This document shows positions 34,644-44,346 of a DNA stretch of 64,000 nucleotides, piece after piece (the first letter of the stretch is position 1; every line of letters begins with the position of its first letter). The notes under the pieces were generated by a model. It was not told where the DNA came from and did no database searches. It saw nothing but the letters and a program-made list of their open reading frames with translations. Both the position numbers and the translations under genes were made by a program. Source of the stretch: an uncultured Clostridia bacterium (lineage in GTDB: Bacteria > Bacillota > Clostridia > Christensenellales > UBA1242); NCBI GenBank assembly GCA_944349925.1, contig CALVNT010000008.1, positions 1 through 64,000 of the forward strand, written 5' to 3'.

Positions 34644-35417
34644 CTAAACTAAATATTCTTTTATAGATTTTAATGCATTTTTTTCCAGTCTAGACACTTG
34701 CGCTTGGCTTATACCAATTTCTTCGCTAACTTCCGTTTGTGTCTTGCCTACATAATATCGCATAAGCAAAATTTCTTTTTCTCGTGGAGACAAAGTCTTT
34801 ATTGCATCTTTTATCGAAATATTTTCGTTTATATTTTCGTCAGTGTTTTTGTTGTCCGCAATTTGGTCAAGTAAAGCTATGGTATCACTTCCTTCATTAT
34901 AAATTGGATCACTTAGCGAAAGAGTATCACTAATTGCATCTAATGCAAAAGTTACAACTTTTGCTGGCATATTTATCTTTTGAGCAATTTCTTCTACTGT
35001 TGGCTCTGCGAAGGAAGTTTTAGCCAGTTCCTCTTTAGCTTGCATAGCACGATAGGCAATATCGCGAAGCGAGCGACTTACCCTAATAGAATTATTATCT
35101 CTTAGATATCTTCTAATTTCTCCAACTATCATGGGTACAGCATAAGTTGAAAAGCGAACATTTAAAGATTCGTCGAAATTATCAATGGCTTTTAAAAGAC
35201 CTACACAACCGACTTGAAACATATCGTCAGCCTTGTCTCCTTTAGCATTAAATCTATGCACAACACTAAGCACAAGCCTTAAGTTTGCAACTACAAACTG
35301 ATCTCGCGCATGAGGATCACCCATTTTGACTTTTTTTATAAGTTGTAAAATATCATTATTTGACAATTTTGGCAATTTTGCGGTATCTACACCAGCGATT
35401 GAAACTTTAGAAGACAT
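34644..35417 (-). CDS. sigG: Late forespore sigma factor SigG
   Basis: A 257-aa sporulation sigma factor of the SigF/SigG group: region 2 'FVVANLRLVLSVVHRF' and 'DDMFQVGCVGLLKAIDNFD', region 3 and region 4 ('LSPREKEILLMRYYVGKTQTE', then 'GISQAQVSRLEKNALK'). The N-terminus 'NDILQLIKKVKMGD' is the conserved anti-sigma-contact segment. SigG drives late forespore genes. It follows sigE, as in the spoIIGA-sigE-sigG block of Bacillus, with ~100 bp between. Confidence 0.94.
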   Translation of the reverse strand: MSSKVSIAGVDTAKLPKLSNNDILQLIKKVKMGDPHARDQFVVANLRLVLSVVHRFNAKGDKADDMFQVGCVGLLKAIDNFDESLNVRFSTYAVPMIVGEIRRYLRDNNSIRVSRSLRDIAYRAMQAKEELAKTSFAEPTVEEIAQKINMPAKVVTFALDAISDTLSLSDPIYNEGSDTIALLDQIADNKNTDENINENISIKDAIKTLSPREKEILLMRYYVGKTQTEVSEEIGISQAQVSRLEKNALKSIKEYLV

Positions 35418-35516
35418 AATCTCTCCTTTCGAGAGATATCTTTAACATTAAAAAATTTATTATTCAAAAAAGTCAAAAAATTATAAAAAAACAAAAAATT
35501 CGAGCAAAAATTACGA

Positions 35517-36245
35517 TTAAAACATAGTTTTCTCTAGTTCATATCTCATATCTTTTAAAATTCTTTTTTCTAAACGCGAAATATAACTTTGACTTATACC
35601 AAGTTTATCTGCAACTTCGCGTTGAGTCAGTTCATCTTGCCCCATAAGACCATATCGCAAAATCATTATTTCTTGCTCCCTTTTGTCAAGTTTGGCGATG
35701 AGTTGATGTAGGATAGTCCTGTCTGCAGGCTCATCAACTGCTTGAGCAACAACATCTTCATCACTTGGCAAAATGTCGGACAAAACAAGTTGATTGCCGT
35801 CAAAATCTTCACTCAAAGGTTTATCAAGGCTAATATCGTTTTTAATTTTGCTTGTTTTACGAATCTGCATTAAAATTTCATTTTCTATACATCTCGATGC
35901 ATAAGTGGCAAGTCTTATATTTTTGTCAAGTTTGAAAGTTTTAACCGCTTTAATAAGTCCAACCGCACCAATGGAAATTAAATCTTCATACTCAATCTTA
36001 CTAGATTCAAATTTTTTGGCTATAAATGCCACCAGCCTCAAATTATGTTCTATAAGTTTTGACAAAGCTTCTTGAGAGCCAGCTTCTTTTTGTGCCAAAA
36101 GTTCATTTTCCTCTTCAGTAGAAAGAGTTGGCAAAAACTCTTCATTGCCACAAATGTAACAAACAATTTGTTTAGACCATAAATAATCTCTTTTATGAAA
36201 AAGTTTAAATAAAAACATTTTGATTTTGAAAATAATTCTTTTCAT
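35517..36245 (-). CDS. sigE: Mother-cell sigma factor SigE (pro-sigma E)
   Basis: A 242-aa sigma factor with an N-terminal pro-sequence ('IIFKIKMFLFKLFHKR', hydrophobic/basic) that must be removed, then region 2 ('LIEHNLRLVAFIAKKFESS', 'YEDLISIGAVGLIKAVKTF') and region 4 ('LDKREQEIMILRYGL', 'LTQREVADKLGISQSYISRLEKRI'). SpoIIGA, encoded just upstream, is the protease that cleaves it after SpoIIR signalling. The start is the ATG two bases before the spoIIGA stop site, after GGAGGTT. SigE controls early mother-cell genes. Confidence 0.95.
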   Translation of the reverse strand: MKRIIFKIKMFLFKLFHKRDYLWSKQIVCYICGNEEFLPTLSTEEENELLAQKEAGSQEALSKLIEHNLRLVAFIAKKFESSKIEYEDLISIGAVGLIKAVKTFKLDKNIRLATYASRCIENEILMQIRKTSKIKNDISLDKPLSEDFDGNQLVLSDILPSDEDVVAQAVDEPADRTILHQLIAKLDKREQEIMILRYGLMGQDELTQREVADKLGISQSYISRLEKRILKDMRYELEKTMF

Positions 36246-36246
36246 T

Positions 36247-37128
36247 TTAACCTCCAAAAATCATTTGACTATTAAGTAAAACATTTGCTTTAAAACTTTT
36301 TTCGAAACCAGAAAATGAAAGTGCAAGTGTTGGATTTTTAAAAGATTGTGCTCCGTTTATTATCAGCTCATCTGCAACAAAAGCCAAGATATTATTAGCG
36401 CCGCCAACAGAATTTATTTTGATATAGTGAGCACAATTTATAGATTCATTATATTTTTTGCCTAATATGCTTATTAAAGAAATATTTTGATAAATTTGTT
36501 TAAAAACGTCATAATTTATAAGAACAATCGGAGAGTTTGTTATTTTATCAAGCAGTACATTTCCACTGTCTAAATAACCAATCTCTTCAATTTCTTTACC
36601 ATTGGCTTTAATCACAACCTTATATGTGAAAGATTTTATTCTTTGCAATCGATTATGATAAAAAATAACAAATTTAACAACAAAAAACAAAGATAAACTA
36701 ACAAGACAAACCACAAAAAGCGGATAATCTCCAATAGCCTGTTCTAATGCAAAACAGCCACCGCCTAATAATAATGTAAAAATAAAGAAAGTGAAAAAAG
36801 AAAATAAAAATTTATTTATAGGTTTTGATGAAAATGAAATACAAATTAAGATAGTCGCTAAAGGAATTTGTATTAATATTTTGAAAAAACCATTTAAATT
36901 GAAAAAAGGTAAAATTAAAGCAACAACAGCGCCTAGCGAAGATGTCAAAAACCAAAATCTTGCCTTTTCTTTTATAAAAAAAGAAGTCATATGCAATATT
37001 AAAGCGTTTTGAAAAAAATTTATCAAAAAGGTCTGCTCTATATAAATTTCCACTATTTCTCCTGTTATAAATAGAATAACAAAAGCAAAACAAAAAACGC
37101 AAACTATAAAAAGTCGAAATTTTGACAT
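36247..37128 (-). CDS. spoIIGA: Sporulation sigma-E factor processing peptidase SpoIIGA
   Basis: Membrane aspartic protease that activates pro-SigE. The first ~150 residues form about five transmembrane helices; the C-terminal soluble part holds the catalytic Asp in 'GYLDSGN' and 'ILGKKYNESI', 'KINSVGG' segments typical of retroviral-like aspartyl folds. It is adjacent to sigE, with the sigE ribosome site inside its stop region. SpoIIR, which triggers it, lies at 61.4 kb. The 293-aa length is normal. Confidence 0.93.
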   Translation of the reverse strand: MSKFRLFIVCVFCFAFVILFITGEIVEIYIEQTFLINFFQNALILHMTSFFIKEKARFWFLTSSLGAVVALILPFFNLNGFFKILIQIPLATILICISFSSKPINKFLFSFFTFFIFTLLLGGGCFALEQAIGDYPLFVVCLVSLSLFFVVKFVIFYHNRLQRIKSFTYKVVIKANGKEIEEIGYLDSGNVLLDKITNSPIVLINYDVFKQIYQNISLISILGKKYNESINCAHYIKINSVGGANNILAFVADELIINGAQSFKNPTLALSFSGFEKSFKANVLLNSQMIFGG

Positions 37129-37245
37129 TTCTTTTCTTTTTTGTCTGCGTTTTTGTGATAATATTTATTTATAAAACATTTGATAAAAACTTAAATAGAA
37201 TATAAAAAGATGTGTTTTGTGATTTAATCTATGCTAATTTAAATA

Positions 37246-38442
37246 TTATTTTTTATTTCTTCTAAGTTTTTCAATCCAAGGTGGTACATTTGAAGATATA
37301 TCCATTCTCGAAGAAGATTTATCTTCACCTGCTCTTTCAAGAGATACATTTGGATTTGCCATTTGCTGTTCTTTCTCTTTTTGCATAAAACCAGAGAAAA
37401 TGCTTCTAGCTGAAGGCATTTCATTTTTTTGTCCCATGTTTCCAATAGAACGAGCACTATCCATTACATTTTCTTTCTTTTCTGGTTGCTCAGGATTTTT
37501 AAAGCCAGTTGCAATTAAAGTGATTTCAACTTCATCATGCATATTTTCATCAATGCTTGTACCAAGAATAATGTTGCACGATGCGTCAACGACTTCTCGG
37601 ACTAAAGATGCAGCTTCATTTACATCATCTTGAGTAAGGTCATCTCCACCTTTGATATTGATTAAAAGACCTGTAGCACCTTCAATAGTTGTTTCAAGCA
37701 AAGGTGAAGCAACAGCCTGCTTAACTGCATCGAGGGCTTTGTTGTCCCCAGAGCCATAACCAATCCCCATATGTGCAAGACCTTTATCTTTCATTATTGT
37801 AGTGACATCAGCAAAATCAAGATTAATAAGCCCCGGATAAACGATCAAATCACTAATTCCTTGCACACCTTGTCTTAAAACGTCATCTGCAAATCTAAAC
37901 GATTCAGAAAGTGGAGTTTTCTTAGGAACAATTTGTAAAAGTTTTTCATTAGGAATAACAACAAGAGAATCTACATATTTTTTTAAATTTTCGAGACCTT
38001 CTTCTGCGTTTTTAGCTCTAATAGGTCCTTCAAAAGAGAAAGGTTTTGTAATAACTGCGACAGTCAAAATCCCCATTTCTTTGGCAATTTGAGCGATGAC
38101 AGGAGCCGCTCCTGTTCCAGTTCCGCCACCCATACCAGCAGTGATAAATACCATATTAGTGCCCTTAAGCATATCTGTAATAGATGCTTTGCTTTCTTCA
38201 GCAGCCTTTTGACCAATTTCCGGTTTTGCACCAGCGCCAAGACCACCGGTCAATCTTTCCCCGATTTGCAATCTAGTTTCAGCCTTACTAACAAGCAAAG
38301 ACTGTTTATCTGTATTAACAGCAACAAATTCAGCAGAAGAGACACCTGCATCAATCATTCTGTTGACAGCATTATTACCACCACCGCCAACGCCAACAAC
38401 TTTAATTTTAGCAACAGCAGTTCTCATCATATCATTATCCAT
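37246..38442 (-). CDS. ftsZ: Cell division protein FtsZ
   Basis: Tubulin-like GTPase that forms the Z ring. The GTP-binding signature '[13 protein letters not shown]', '[13 protein letters not shown]' and the T7-loop region '[11 protein letters not shown]' are clear. A flexible linker (~320-380) leads to the C-terminal partner-binding peptide '[14 protein letters not shown]', which differs from the common D-I-P-x-F/W-x-R-R form but keeps Pro and basic residues. 398 aa. Downstream of ftsA, upstream of spoIIGA; the order ftsQ-ftsA-ftsZ-spoIIGA-sigE-sigG is the conserved Clostridia arrangement. Confidence 0.97.
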   Translation of the reverse strand: MDNDMMRTAVAKIKVVGVGGGGNNAVNRMIDAGVSSAEFVAVNTDKQSLLVSKAETRLQIGERLTGGLGAGAKPEIGQKAAEESKASITDMLKGTNMVFITAGMGGGTGTGAAPVIAQIAKEMGILTVAVITKPFSFEGPIRAKNAEEGLENLKKYVDSLVVIPNEKLLQIVPKKTPLSESFRFADDVLRQGVQGISDLIVYPGLINLDFADVTTIMKDKGLAHMGIGYGSGDNKALDAVKQAVASPLLETTIEGATGLLINIKGGDDLTQDDVNEAASLVREVVDASCNIILGTSIDENMHDEVEITLIATGFKNPEQPEKKENVMDSARSIGNMGQKNEMPSARSIFSGFMQKEKEQQMANPNVSLERAGEDKSSSRMDISSNVPPWIEKLRRNKK

Positions 38443-38583
38443 AGTTTACTCCTTTGTCCTTTATATTGTAACTCTTTTTTTATTAAATTGCAACCTTTTA
38501 AGATAAGATTTTTTGATAAAATGCATAAATTTTCATTTTTTTTGTAATTTATGCATTTTTTAACAATAAACAAATTGGAAGAA

Positions 38584-39696
38584 TTATTTTAAAGCCTCAT
38601 TTACTAGAGAATAAATTGAAGCAAGTTCAGGTTTATCTTTTGCAGGAAGTGGAGCAACTCCATACTTGATATTTCGTCCAAGGCATTTAGCAAGAAAATC
38701 TCTTCCGCCTTTAATTTTACTAACTCCCGCGCCCGTAAGATATACCGGCAAATAATTTATATAAGCGTTTGAGAATAGTTGCATACATTTTGAAATTGCT
38801 TGAGCTATCTCTTCAATTCTATACGAAACTATTTCGTTTGCGCTACTAAGAGGAATTTTGACAACTTTGCCTAGATCTGTAGTAAGCTCATAAAAATCGC
38901 TATTTTTTCCTTTTAAGGACAACACAATAATACTTTTAAGTCTTTCTGCTTCACTCATTGAAAGGTCGAAAGCCTCAGCCAAATCGTTTGTAATAAACCC
39001 GCCTCCCCTAGAAAAACTTGCCATATTGCTTAGGCCATCGCCTTTAACAAAACATACACTTGTTGTAAGGTCTCCAACATCAATAAGAAGAGCCAAATCT
39101 TCTCTTTCAGCTTTGCTAATCACAAACAAAGCTTGAGCAAGAGATTCAGAAATATATTCAACGCTTTCAAACTCATTTGCTGAGACAATTTTATTAAAAG
39201 TTTCAATAAAACTGCGATTTGCATAGATTATAGACAAATTTGCAGAAATAGAGGTGGCATTTTCTCCAACAGGAGAAAAAGAAGATCTTCCTTCATCTAA
39301 CATATATGACAAAGCATTTACAGATAAAATTTCTACATTTTTATCTTTAGCCCTTTCACTAGCGATATAAAAAAGTTGATCTAAATCTTGTTGTCTTATC
39401 TTGCGCCTAGAGCCAAGATTAAGCGAAACGGTAGTTGTGCTTACAGAAGAAAATTCACTAGGCACGCCAATATAAACCTTATTTATGTTTTCTTTTTGGC
39501 AATCAAATTCATTTACAATTTGAGAAAACAAGGTTGAAAGTTTATCAGGTGCTAAAAATTTCCCTTCGTAAAAGCCGTCATAAGCAACTTCTTTAAATGA
39601 TTTTACAACGAAGGTATTGTTCAGCCCCTTGCCCGCAATAATTGCTCTTAAAAAGGAAGATCCAAACTCAAAAACCAAAACTTTATCTTTTTTCAT
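38584..39696 (-). CDS. ftsA: Cell division protein FtsA (actin-like)
   Basis: Actin/Hsp70-fold protein that links FtsZ to the membrane in most bacteria. ATP-site pieces: 'VFEFGSSFLRAIIAG' (phosphate 1), 'LLIDVGDLTTSVCFVKG' (phosphate 2) and 'VYLTGAGVSKIKGG' (adenosine). The SHS2/1C insertion is present near 85-160. The 370-aa protein ends 'LASIYSLVNEALK', without the amphipathic helix that normally docks FtsA on the membrane. Its promoter is near consensus, and an inverted repeat TGCACA-AA-TGTGCA (39717-39730) lies in the leader. It is part of the ftsQ-A-Z unit. Confidence 0.88.
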   Translation of the reverse strand: MKKDKVLVFEFGSSFLRAIIAGKGLNNTFVVKSFKEVAYDGFYEGKFLAPDKLSTLFSQIVNEFDCQKENINKVYIGVPSEFSSVSTTTVSLNLGSRRKIRQQDLDQLFYIASERAKDKNVEILSVNALSYMLDEGRSSFSPVGENATSISANLSIIYANRSFIETFNKIVSANEFESVEYISESLAQALFVISKAEREDLALLIDVGDLTTSVCFVKGDGLSNMASFSRGGGFITNDLAEAFDLSMSEAERLKSIIVLSLKGKNSDFYELTTDLGKVVKIPLSSANEIVSYRIEEIAQAISKCMQLFSNAYINYLPVYLTGAGVSKIKGGRDFLAKCLGRNIKYGVAPLPAKDKPELASIYSLVNEALK

Positions 39697-39741
39697 AAAC
39701 CCACCAAATTAACAAATGCACAAATGTGCAACTTTAGTAAT

Positions 39742-39770
39742 ATTTTAATACATAAAAATAACAATGTCAA
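39742..39770 (-). promoter_or_regulatory. Promoter of ftsA
   Basis: TTGACA and TAAAAT with a 17-bp spacer on the minus strand, between ftsQ and ftsA. It allows ftsA-ftsZ transcription apart from ftsQ and murA. Confidence 0.7.
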
Positions 39771-39804
39771 TCTAAAAAGAGAATAGTGCTACAAAAATTG
39801 TTTA

Positions 39805-40668
39805 TTAAGAGGCAGGGAAAATATTATAATAACATTCAGTTTCATCGTGCTGTGTGTAGTTGTAATAATTGTTTATTAAAATTGTACAAGAGTCTAATAA
39901 ATTTTCAGACCAAACTTGACCGGTTTGCGCAATTTCTTTGCCTATCAAAGAATATAAATTAGAATACACATAAAGAAAAGTATTTAATTTATACTTTAAC
40001 CCGTAACTTGCATTTTTGATTAAAACCGTTTGACCGCTAAAAAGATTTAACTGAGCTGTCAGTTGATTTTGTTTAATTTCTTCATCATATTCTATTTTGA
40101 AGAAAATTTCTTTTATTAACGCCTGTTGCTCGTTAAGCGAGCGATTGCATTCAAAAAGGGAAGAATATATATCGATAAAATTTTCAAACTGTAAGTAATC
40201 TCCTTCCTTTACGCTAAACTCTTCACTACCAGAAATAGAAACAGATATAGCATTATTTTGTTCAGAAAGAAAGTTTTCGTCTATTTTTAACACTCTAAGA
40301 TTTTCATCGGTAATATAGGTCTTGCCCTCGCTTGAAAAAGCATAAACTTCACATCGCTGAGCAATGTGCACAACAAAAATTGACGGGAAAACAGTTTCAA
40401 TGTTTACAACATTGATATAAGGTGAGAGATTTTCTATTCGAGATATATAGTCTTTTTTGCTATGAAAAAAAACACTTTGCCCAAAACCAAATTGTCCGCC
40501 GTCAATAATTTCTTGATCAGATAAAGAAATTTGAGAGTGAGAAGTTTTAAAATTTATTTCAACTTTTTTAAGAGAAAACACCGTAAAAGAAAGCGCAACC
40601 AAAACAATAATGATAGCGAAAATAAAACTCAGTGGAATAACGATTTTTTTTGTTTTTTTATTCATCAA
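39805..40668 (-). CDS. ftsQ: Cell division protein FtsQ/DivIB
   Basis: A bitopic divisome protein: basic N-terminus, one transmembrane helix (~8-30), then a POTRA domain ('LKKVEINFKTSHSQISLSDQEIID' region, ~32-105) and a FtsQ/DivIB beta domain. 287 aa. The POTRA segment ends in 'VVHIAQRCEVYAF'. Homology is weak at sequence level but position between murA and ftsA and the architecture settle it. It helps recruit FtsB/FtsL (not in the window). Confidence 0.8.
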   Translation of the reverse strand: MMNKKTKKIVIPLSFIFAIIIVLVALSFTVFSLKKVEINFKTSHSQISLSDQEIIDGGQFGFGQSVFFHSKKDYISRIENLSPYINVVNIETVFPSIFVVHIAQRCEVYAFSSEGKTYITDENLRVLKIDENFLSEQNNAISVSISGSEEFSVKEGDYLQFENFIDIYSSLFECNRSLNEQQALIKEIFFKIEYDEEIKQNQLTAQLNLFSGQTVLIKNASYGLKYKLNTFLYVYSNLYSLIGKEIAQTGQVWSENLLDSCTILINNYYNYTQHDETECYYNIFPAS

Positions 40669-40702
40669 TAGATATTTTAAAGTAAAAGAGTAAAAAAATC
40701 AA

Positions 40703-41953
40703 CTAAATTCTTTTTATATCCCCGCCAAGTGCAACCAATTTTTCTTCCAATTTGAAATACCCCCTATCAATCAAGCCAATATTGTCAACAGTCGTATAGC
40801 CTTCGCTAAAAAGCCCAGCGAGTACAAGCGCTGCCCCTCCGCGCAAATCGGTTGCCCATACATCTGCCCCATACAATTTGCGTTTGCCTCTAATTATGCA
40901 AATAGATGACTTGAATTTTATGTCTGCCCCCATTTTTAACAGTTGACCAACATAATTAAACCGAGATTCAAAAACATTTTCAAAAATCAAACTACACCCA
41001 TTACAAACACAGCCAAGCGTAGCCATTTGCGGTTGCAAATCAGTTGGAAAACCGGGATAAACCGCAGTTTCAATATCCCCAAAACTTTCTAAAACTGAAG
41101 GCGCAATTATTCTTATGCCTTTTTTTTCTTTTAAAACTTTACAACCACAGACCTCTAATTTGTCAATTAACGCACTATTATGCTCATAAATTGCGTTTTT
41201 GAGATAAATATCACCATTACATACAGCACCCGCGATTAAAAATGTACCGGCTTCAATTCTGTCGGGAATAGCTTGATGCTCACAACCATGCAAATTTTTA
41301 ACACCTTCAACTAAGATAATATCGCTACCTGCACCATCAATTTTTGCTCCACATTTATTTAAGAAGCAAGCAAGGTCAACAATTTCAGGTTCTTTTGCGG
41401 CATTATAAATAACAGTTCTGCCTTCAAAAAGCGACGCAAACATCAAAAGATTTTCTGTCGCTCCAACACTAGGAAATTTGAGCATAATTTCGCTTTTGTT
41501 TCTTTTTAGCTTTTGACCATAAATATAACCATTTTTTTCAACAATCTTGCACCCAAGTTCTTTTAACCCGTTTAAATGTATGTCTATAGGTCTTAACCCT
41601 ATATCGCACCCACCGGGATAAGCAACTTTTGCACAACCCAACCTAGAGAGAATTGGCCCTAAGGTAAAAATTGAAGAGCGCACAACACTTGCAAGCTCGT
41701 TTGAAATTTCGCTTTTATCAATTTGCGAGCAGTCCACCAAAAGGTCGTCGCCCTGCCATTTAACAAAACCACCTAAGTTTAGCAAAATGTCGCACATGGC
41801 ACAAACATCTTTATATTTTGGCACATTTTTTAAAAGCACCTGCCCATTTACCAAAATACAACCTGCTAATATTGGCAAAAGCGAATTTTTTGCACAGTCA
41901 ATTTTTATTTCGCCTTTGAGGCAGTTACCACCATTTATAAAAAACTTATCCAT
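40703..41953 (-). CDS. murA: UDP-N-acetylglucosamine 1-carboxyvinyltransferase
   Basis: First committed step of peptidoglycan synthesis: enolpyruvyl transfer from PEP to UDP-GlcNAc. The protein shows 'KIDCAKNSLLPILAGCIL' with the K-N pair, the catalytic Cys loop 'YPGGCDIGLRPID' and 'DLRGGAALVLAGL' near the end. 416 aa. Since Cys is present, the enzyme should be fosfomycin-sensitive in principle. It lies between the accessory block and ftsQ, whereas murG would be the neighbour in most cells of this type. Confidence 0.95.
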   Translation of the reverse strand: MDKFFINGGNCLKGEIKIDCAKNSLLPILAGCILVNGQVLLKNVPKYKDVCAMCDILLNLGGFVKWQGDDLLVDCSQIDKSEISNELASVVRSSIFTLGPILSRLGCAKVAYPGGCDIGLRPIDIHLNGLKELGCKIVEKNGYIYGQKLKRNKSEIMLKFPSVGATENLLMFASLFEGRTVIYNAAKEPEIVDLACFLNKCGAKIDGAGSDIILVEGVKNLHGCEHQAIPDRIEAGTFLIAGAVCNGDIYLKNAIYEHNSALIDKLEVCGCKVLKEKKGIRIIAPSVLESFGDIETAVYPGFPTDLQPQMATLGCVCNGCSLIFENVFESRFNYVGQLLKMGADIKFKSSICIIRGKRKLYGADVWATDLRGGAALVLAGLFSEGYTTVDNIGLIDRGYFKLEEKLVALGGDIKRI

Positions 41954-42052
41954 ATATGTTTATATGATAAATTGAATAAAATTGATAAATTAAATAAAAT
42001 AAAAATCATAAAAATAACTAGCCATATTAAACGATAAAAAAATAAACAAAAT

Positions 42053-42087
42053 AAAAAAGGAAGATTTTCCTTTTTCTTCCTTTTTTT
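42053..42087. terminator. Terminator between the lipoprotein gene and murA
   Basis: AAAAAAGGAAGA and TCTTCCTTTTTT form a perfect 12-bp stem with a 10-nt loop and T-run. It insulates the accessory block from murA. Confidence 0.85.
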
Positions 42088-42130
42088 ATTTATATTTTAA
42101 AACAGCATTAATCAAAAACAATTTTTCTTA

Positions 42131-44272
42131 TTATGAATTTATAATGCTCAAACCAGTGTAGAATTTATAGTTTGTAGATGTGTCTCCAACCTTTTTGATA
42201 ACCCTATAAGTTATCTCTAGATAGTCACAGCCATCACTTCCCATAAATTTGTTTGCATCAAGTTGACCTGAAAGATAAGTGTTGCCACTTGCAATTTGTT
42301 CTTCTGTTGGCTCTAAAATCTCATAATAATCTTTAACTGCTGTATTACCTTGAAATGTTATTGGTCTTTTGGAAACAAAAGGGTTTCCTCTATAGTTGTT
42401 CTCTCCTACATCAGTTTTCAATATTCCATTACCTATATCTACATTAAAAGGTCCAACAATCAAATCTTTTTTGCTATCTCCTAAAATTGGTTCGTCAAAC
42501 CCAAACATCGCACTTTGGCTAAATGAAATACCTGTATCTCTTGATAATTTATCTAAATCACTATCACCAAATGGATCAGTAAGTTTTCCGTCAGGCAAAA
42601 TAACCTTTTTTGTATCTACAACAGTTTTTTCTCCTGTTTCATGGTCAAAGAAATTTAACCCAACTTCAATTTCAAGATAACGACTTGCGTCAAAAGTATT
42701 ACCCGTCGCGGTTTGATAACCGTCTAAATCAGCATCATATTGAAAAGCAATGACAAGCGCATCAATAGAAACTTCTTCTTTAAACATAAGCACTGCACTT
42801 TGATACTCAAGCGGTCTAATTGCTCTTGCACCAGCACCTGTAGTAAAGTCTTCGTAATAAGGAAAAGGTTCGTCGTCTAAGTTAAAACTGAAAGACTCAC
42901 CATAATATTCCATGATTTCTGATGCAAGATATCGTTCATCAACTTCAACACTTCCACCTTCGCCACTACCAATAGAAACCTGACTGCACACCTTGTCGAC
43001 AATAACTTTAACTGTACTTGCATATGCTCTGCCAACATCTTTCTTAGTTTGACTTGCAGTTTTAATGTTGGTATTTAAAAACTGTTTATCATTGTCAGAA
43101 AGATTTACACCTGCTTTTGTTAATTGATTTATTGCATCGTCTGCACTTACAACTACATAAGTCTTGCCATTGTAAACAATTTCAGTTGCCCCGCTATATT
43201 CTACAACCTCGTCATTTGACATCGCTTTTTGCCCAATAACATTGTCTAGTATCCATTGTGTAATTTTGTCCTTGTTTCTCTCTGCAATACCAACATAAGA
43301 GCCAATTTTATTAAAAACTTCTTTAATATCATCTAGTGCATCAGTTGGAGTTTTTGCAATTTGTTGACCATTGCTTGTTTCATATATCACAACTTGATAA
43401 TATTTCCCGTCCGAATAATTTGGAGTTACAACCACCTGCCCCGGTGTCAAATCAAGACTGTAGCAATAAATAATATATTCAAGAGTTTTTACAAAATCAG
43501 AGTAAAAATCAGTTTGAGTCTCAAAAACATTATTAGTCCCTAAATAAACATCAAGATAATTGCTAGAAAGTCCTGAATAATACCTTTCAAAATCTGCAAC
43601 TACATTATTATAACTCCTTTTAAAAATAGCTTTAACATAATTATTTAAATTATTTTCGACAGATAGTCCATCTTCTGAATAGTACAAATATGCCAATAAA
43701 TTGCTTTCATCTCTATCAAAACTCCAATTCCAAGCATTATCAAGATTTGCTGAAAGCATAGTATATTCGCTATTTATATCATTCGAGTTGTTTGTCCAAA
43801 CGCCATCGTAAGAAAGAGAATTTGTAACTTGTGCGTACTCTTCAACTTGATATCTTATAGAATCATATAAATATGGCAAGGTAACATTGTTTAAATCGAA
43901 ATATTTGTATATAACATCGTTTTCTTGATACTCTAATTCTTTATTTGCGTCATTAGAAATTCCATATATTAAATTAAGTTTTCTTAATATATACCAGGCA
44001 TATTGACCATAATAATCGTTTTGTTGACTTTCTGTGCCACCAGAATTTCCACTAAAGTCGTAGTTGTCTGGTCTATAAAGCACTTTTGTTCCATAAAGTG
44101 GCACAACTTGCCCTTTGTCTAATTCTTCATAATATTCATCTTCTGAAATTTCGCCATTTTCAAACTTTTCCCATAAGTCATCAAAAAAGTTGAACTCAGT
44201 GCAACCAGTCCCTAAAAAACAAAAAGAAATCACCAGCAAAACACTAAAAATTTTTGCAAACAACTTTTTCAT
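42131..44272 (-). CDS. Large putative lipoprotein (713 aa)
   Basis: Not recognised. The N-terminus has a lipoprotein signal: basic start, hydrophobic stretch and lipobox 'FLGTGC' with Cys at residue ~24. The rest is a large secreted domain, rich in Asp, Asn, Tyr and Ser, with no known motif; several helical regions around 200-450 and a beta-rich C-terminal part. It is the last minus-strand gene before the murA terminator. With the next upstream gene it forms a pair of large extracytoplasmic proteins next to division genes. A lineage-specific envelope role is likely but unproven. Confidence 0.75.
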   Translation of the reverse strand: MKKLFAKIFSVLLVISFCFLGTGCTEFNFFDDLWEKFENGEISEDEYYEELDKGQVVPLYGTKVLYRPDNYDFSGNSGGTESQQNDYYGQYAWYILRKLNLIYGISNDANKELEYQENDVIYKYFDLNNVTLPYLYDSIRYQVEEYAQVTNSLSYDGVWTNNSNDINSEYTMLSANLDNAWNWSFDRDESNLLAYLYYSEDGLSVENNLNNYVKAIFKRSYNNVVADFERYYSGLSSNYLDVYLGTNNVFETQTDFYSDFVKTLEYIIYCYSLDLTPGQVVVTPNYSDGKYYQVVIYETSNGQQIAKTPTDALDDIKEVFNKIGSYVGIAERNKDKITQWILDNVIGQKAMSNDEVVEYSGATEIVYNGKTYVVVSADDAINQLTKAGVNLSDNDKQFLNTNIKTASQTKKDVGRAYASTVKVIVDKVCSQVSIGSGEGGSVEVDERYLASEIMEYYGESFSFNLDDEPFPYYEDFTTGAGARAIRPLEYQSAVLMFKEEVSIDALVIAFQYDADLDGYQTATGNTFDASRYLEIEVGLNFFDHETGEKTVVDTKKVILPDGKLTDPFGDSDLDKLSRDTGISFSQSAMFGFDEPILGDSKKDLIVGPFNVDIGNGILKTDVGENNYRGNPFVSKRPITFQGNTAVKDYYEILEPTEEQIASGNTYLSGQLDANKFMGSDGCDYLEITYRVIKKVGDTSTNYKFYTGLSIINS

Positions 44273-44320
44273 ACTTTTATTTTACCCTTTTTTTCAACAA
44301 AAATCAAGTTTATATAACAA

Positions 44321-44346
44321 AAAATTGGCTTGCGCCAATTTTATTT
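44321..44346 (-). terminator. Terminator after the 628-aa gene
   Basis: AAAATTGGC and GCCAATTTT form a perfect 9-bp stem around TTGC; T-rich sequence follows on both strands. It overlaps the end of the 628-aa gene. Confidence 0.75.
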
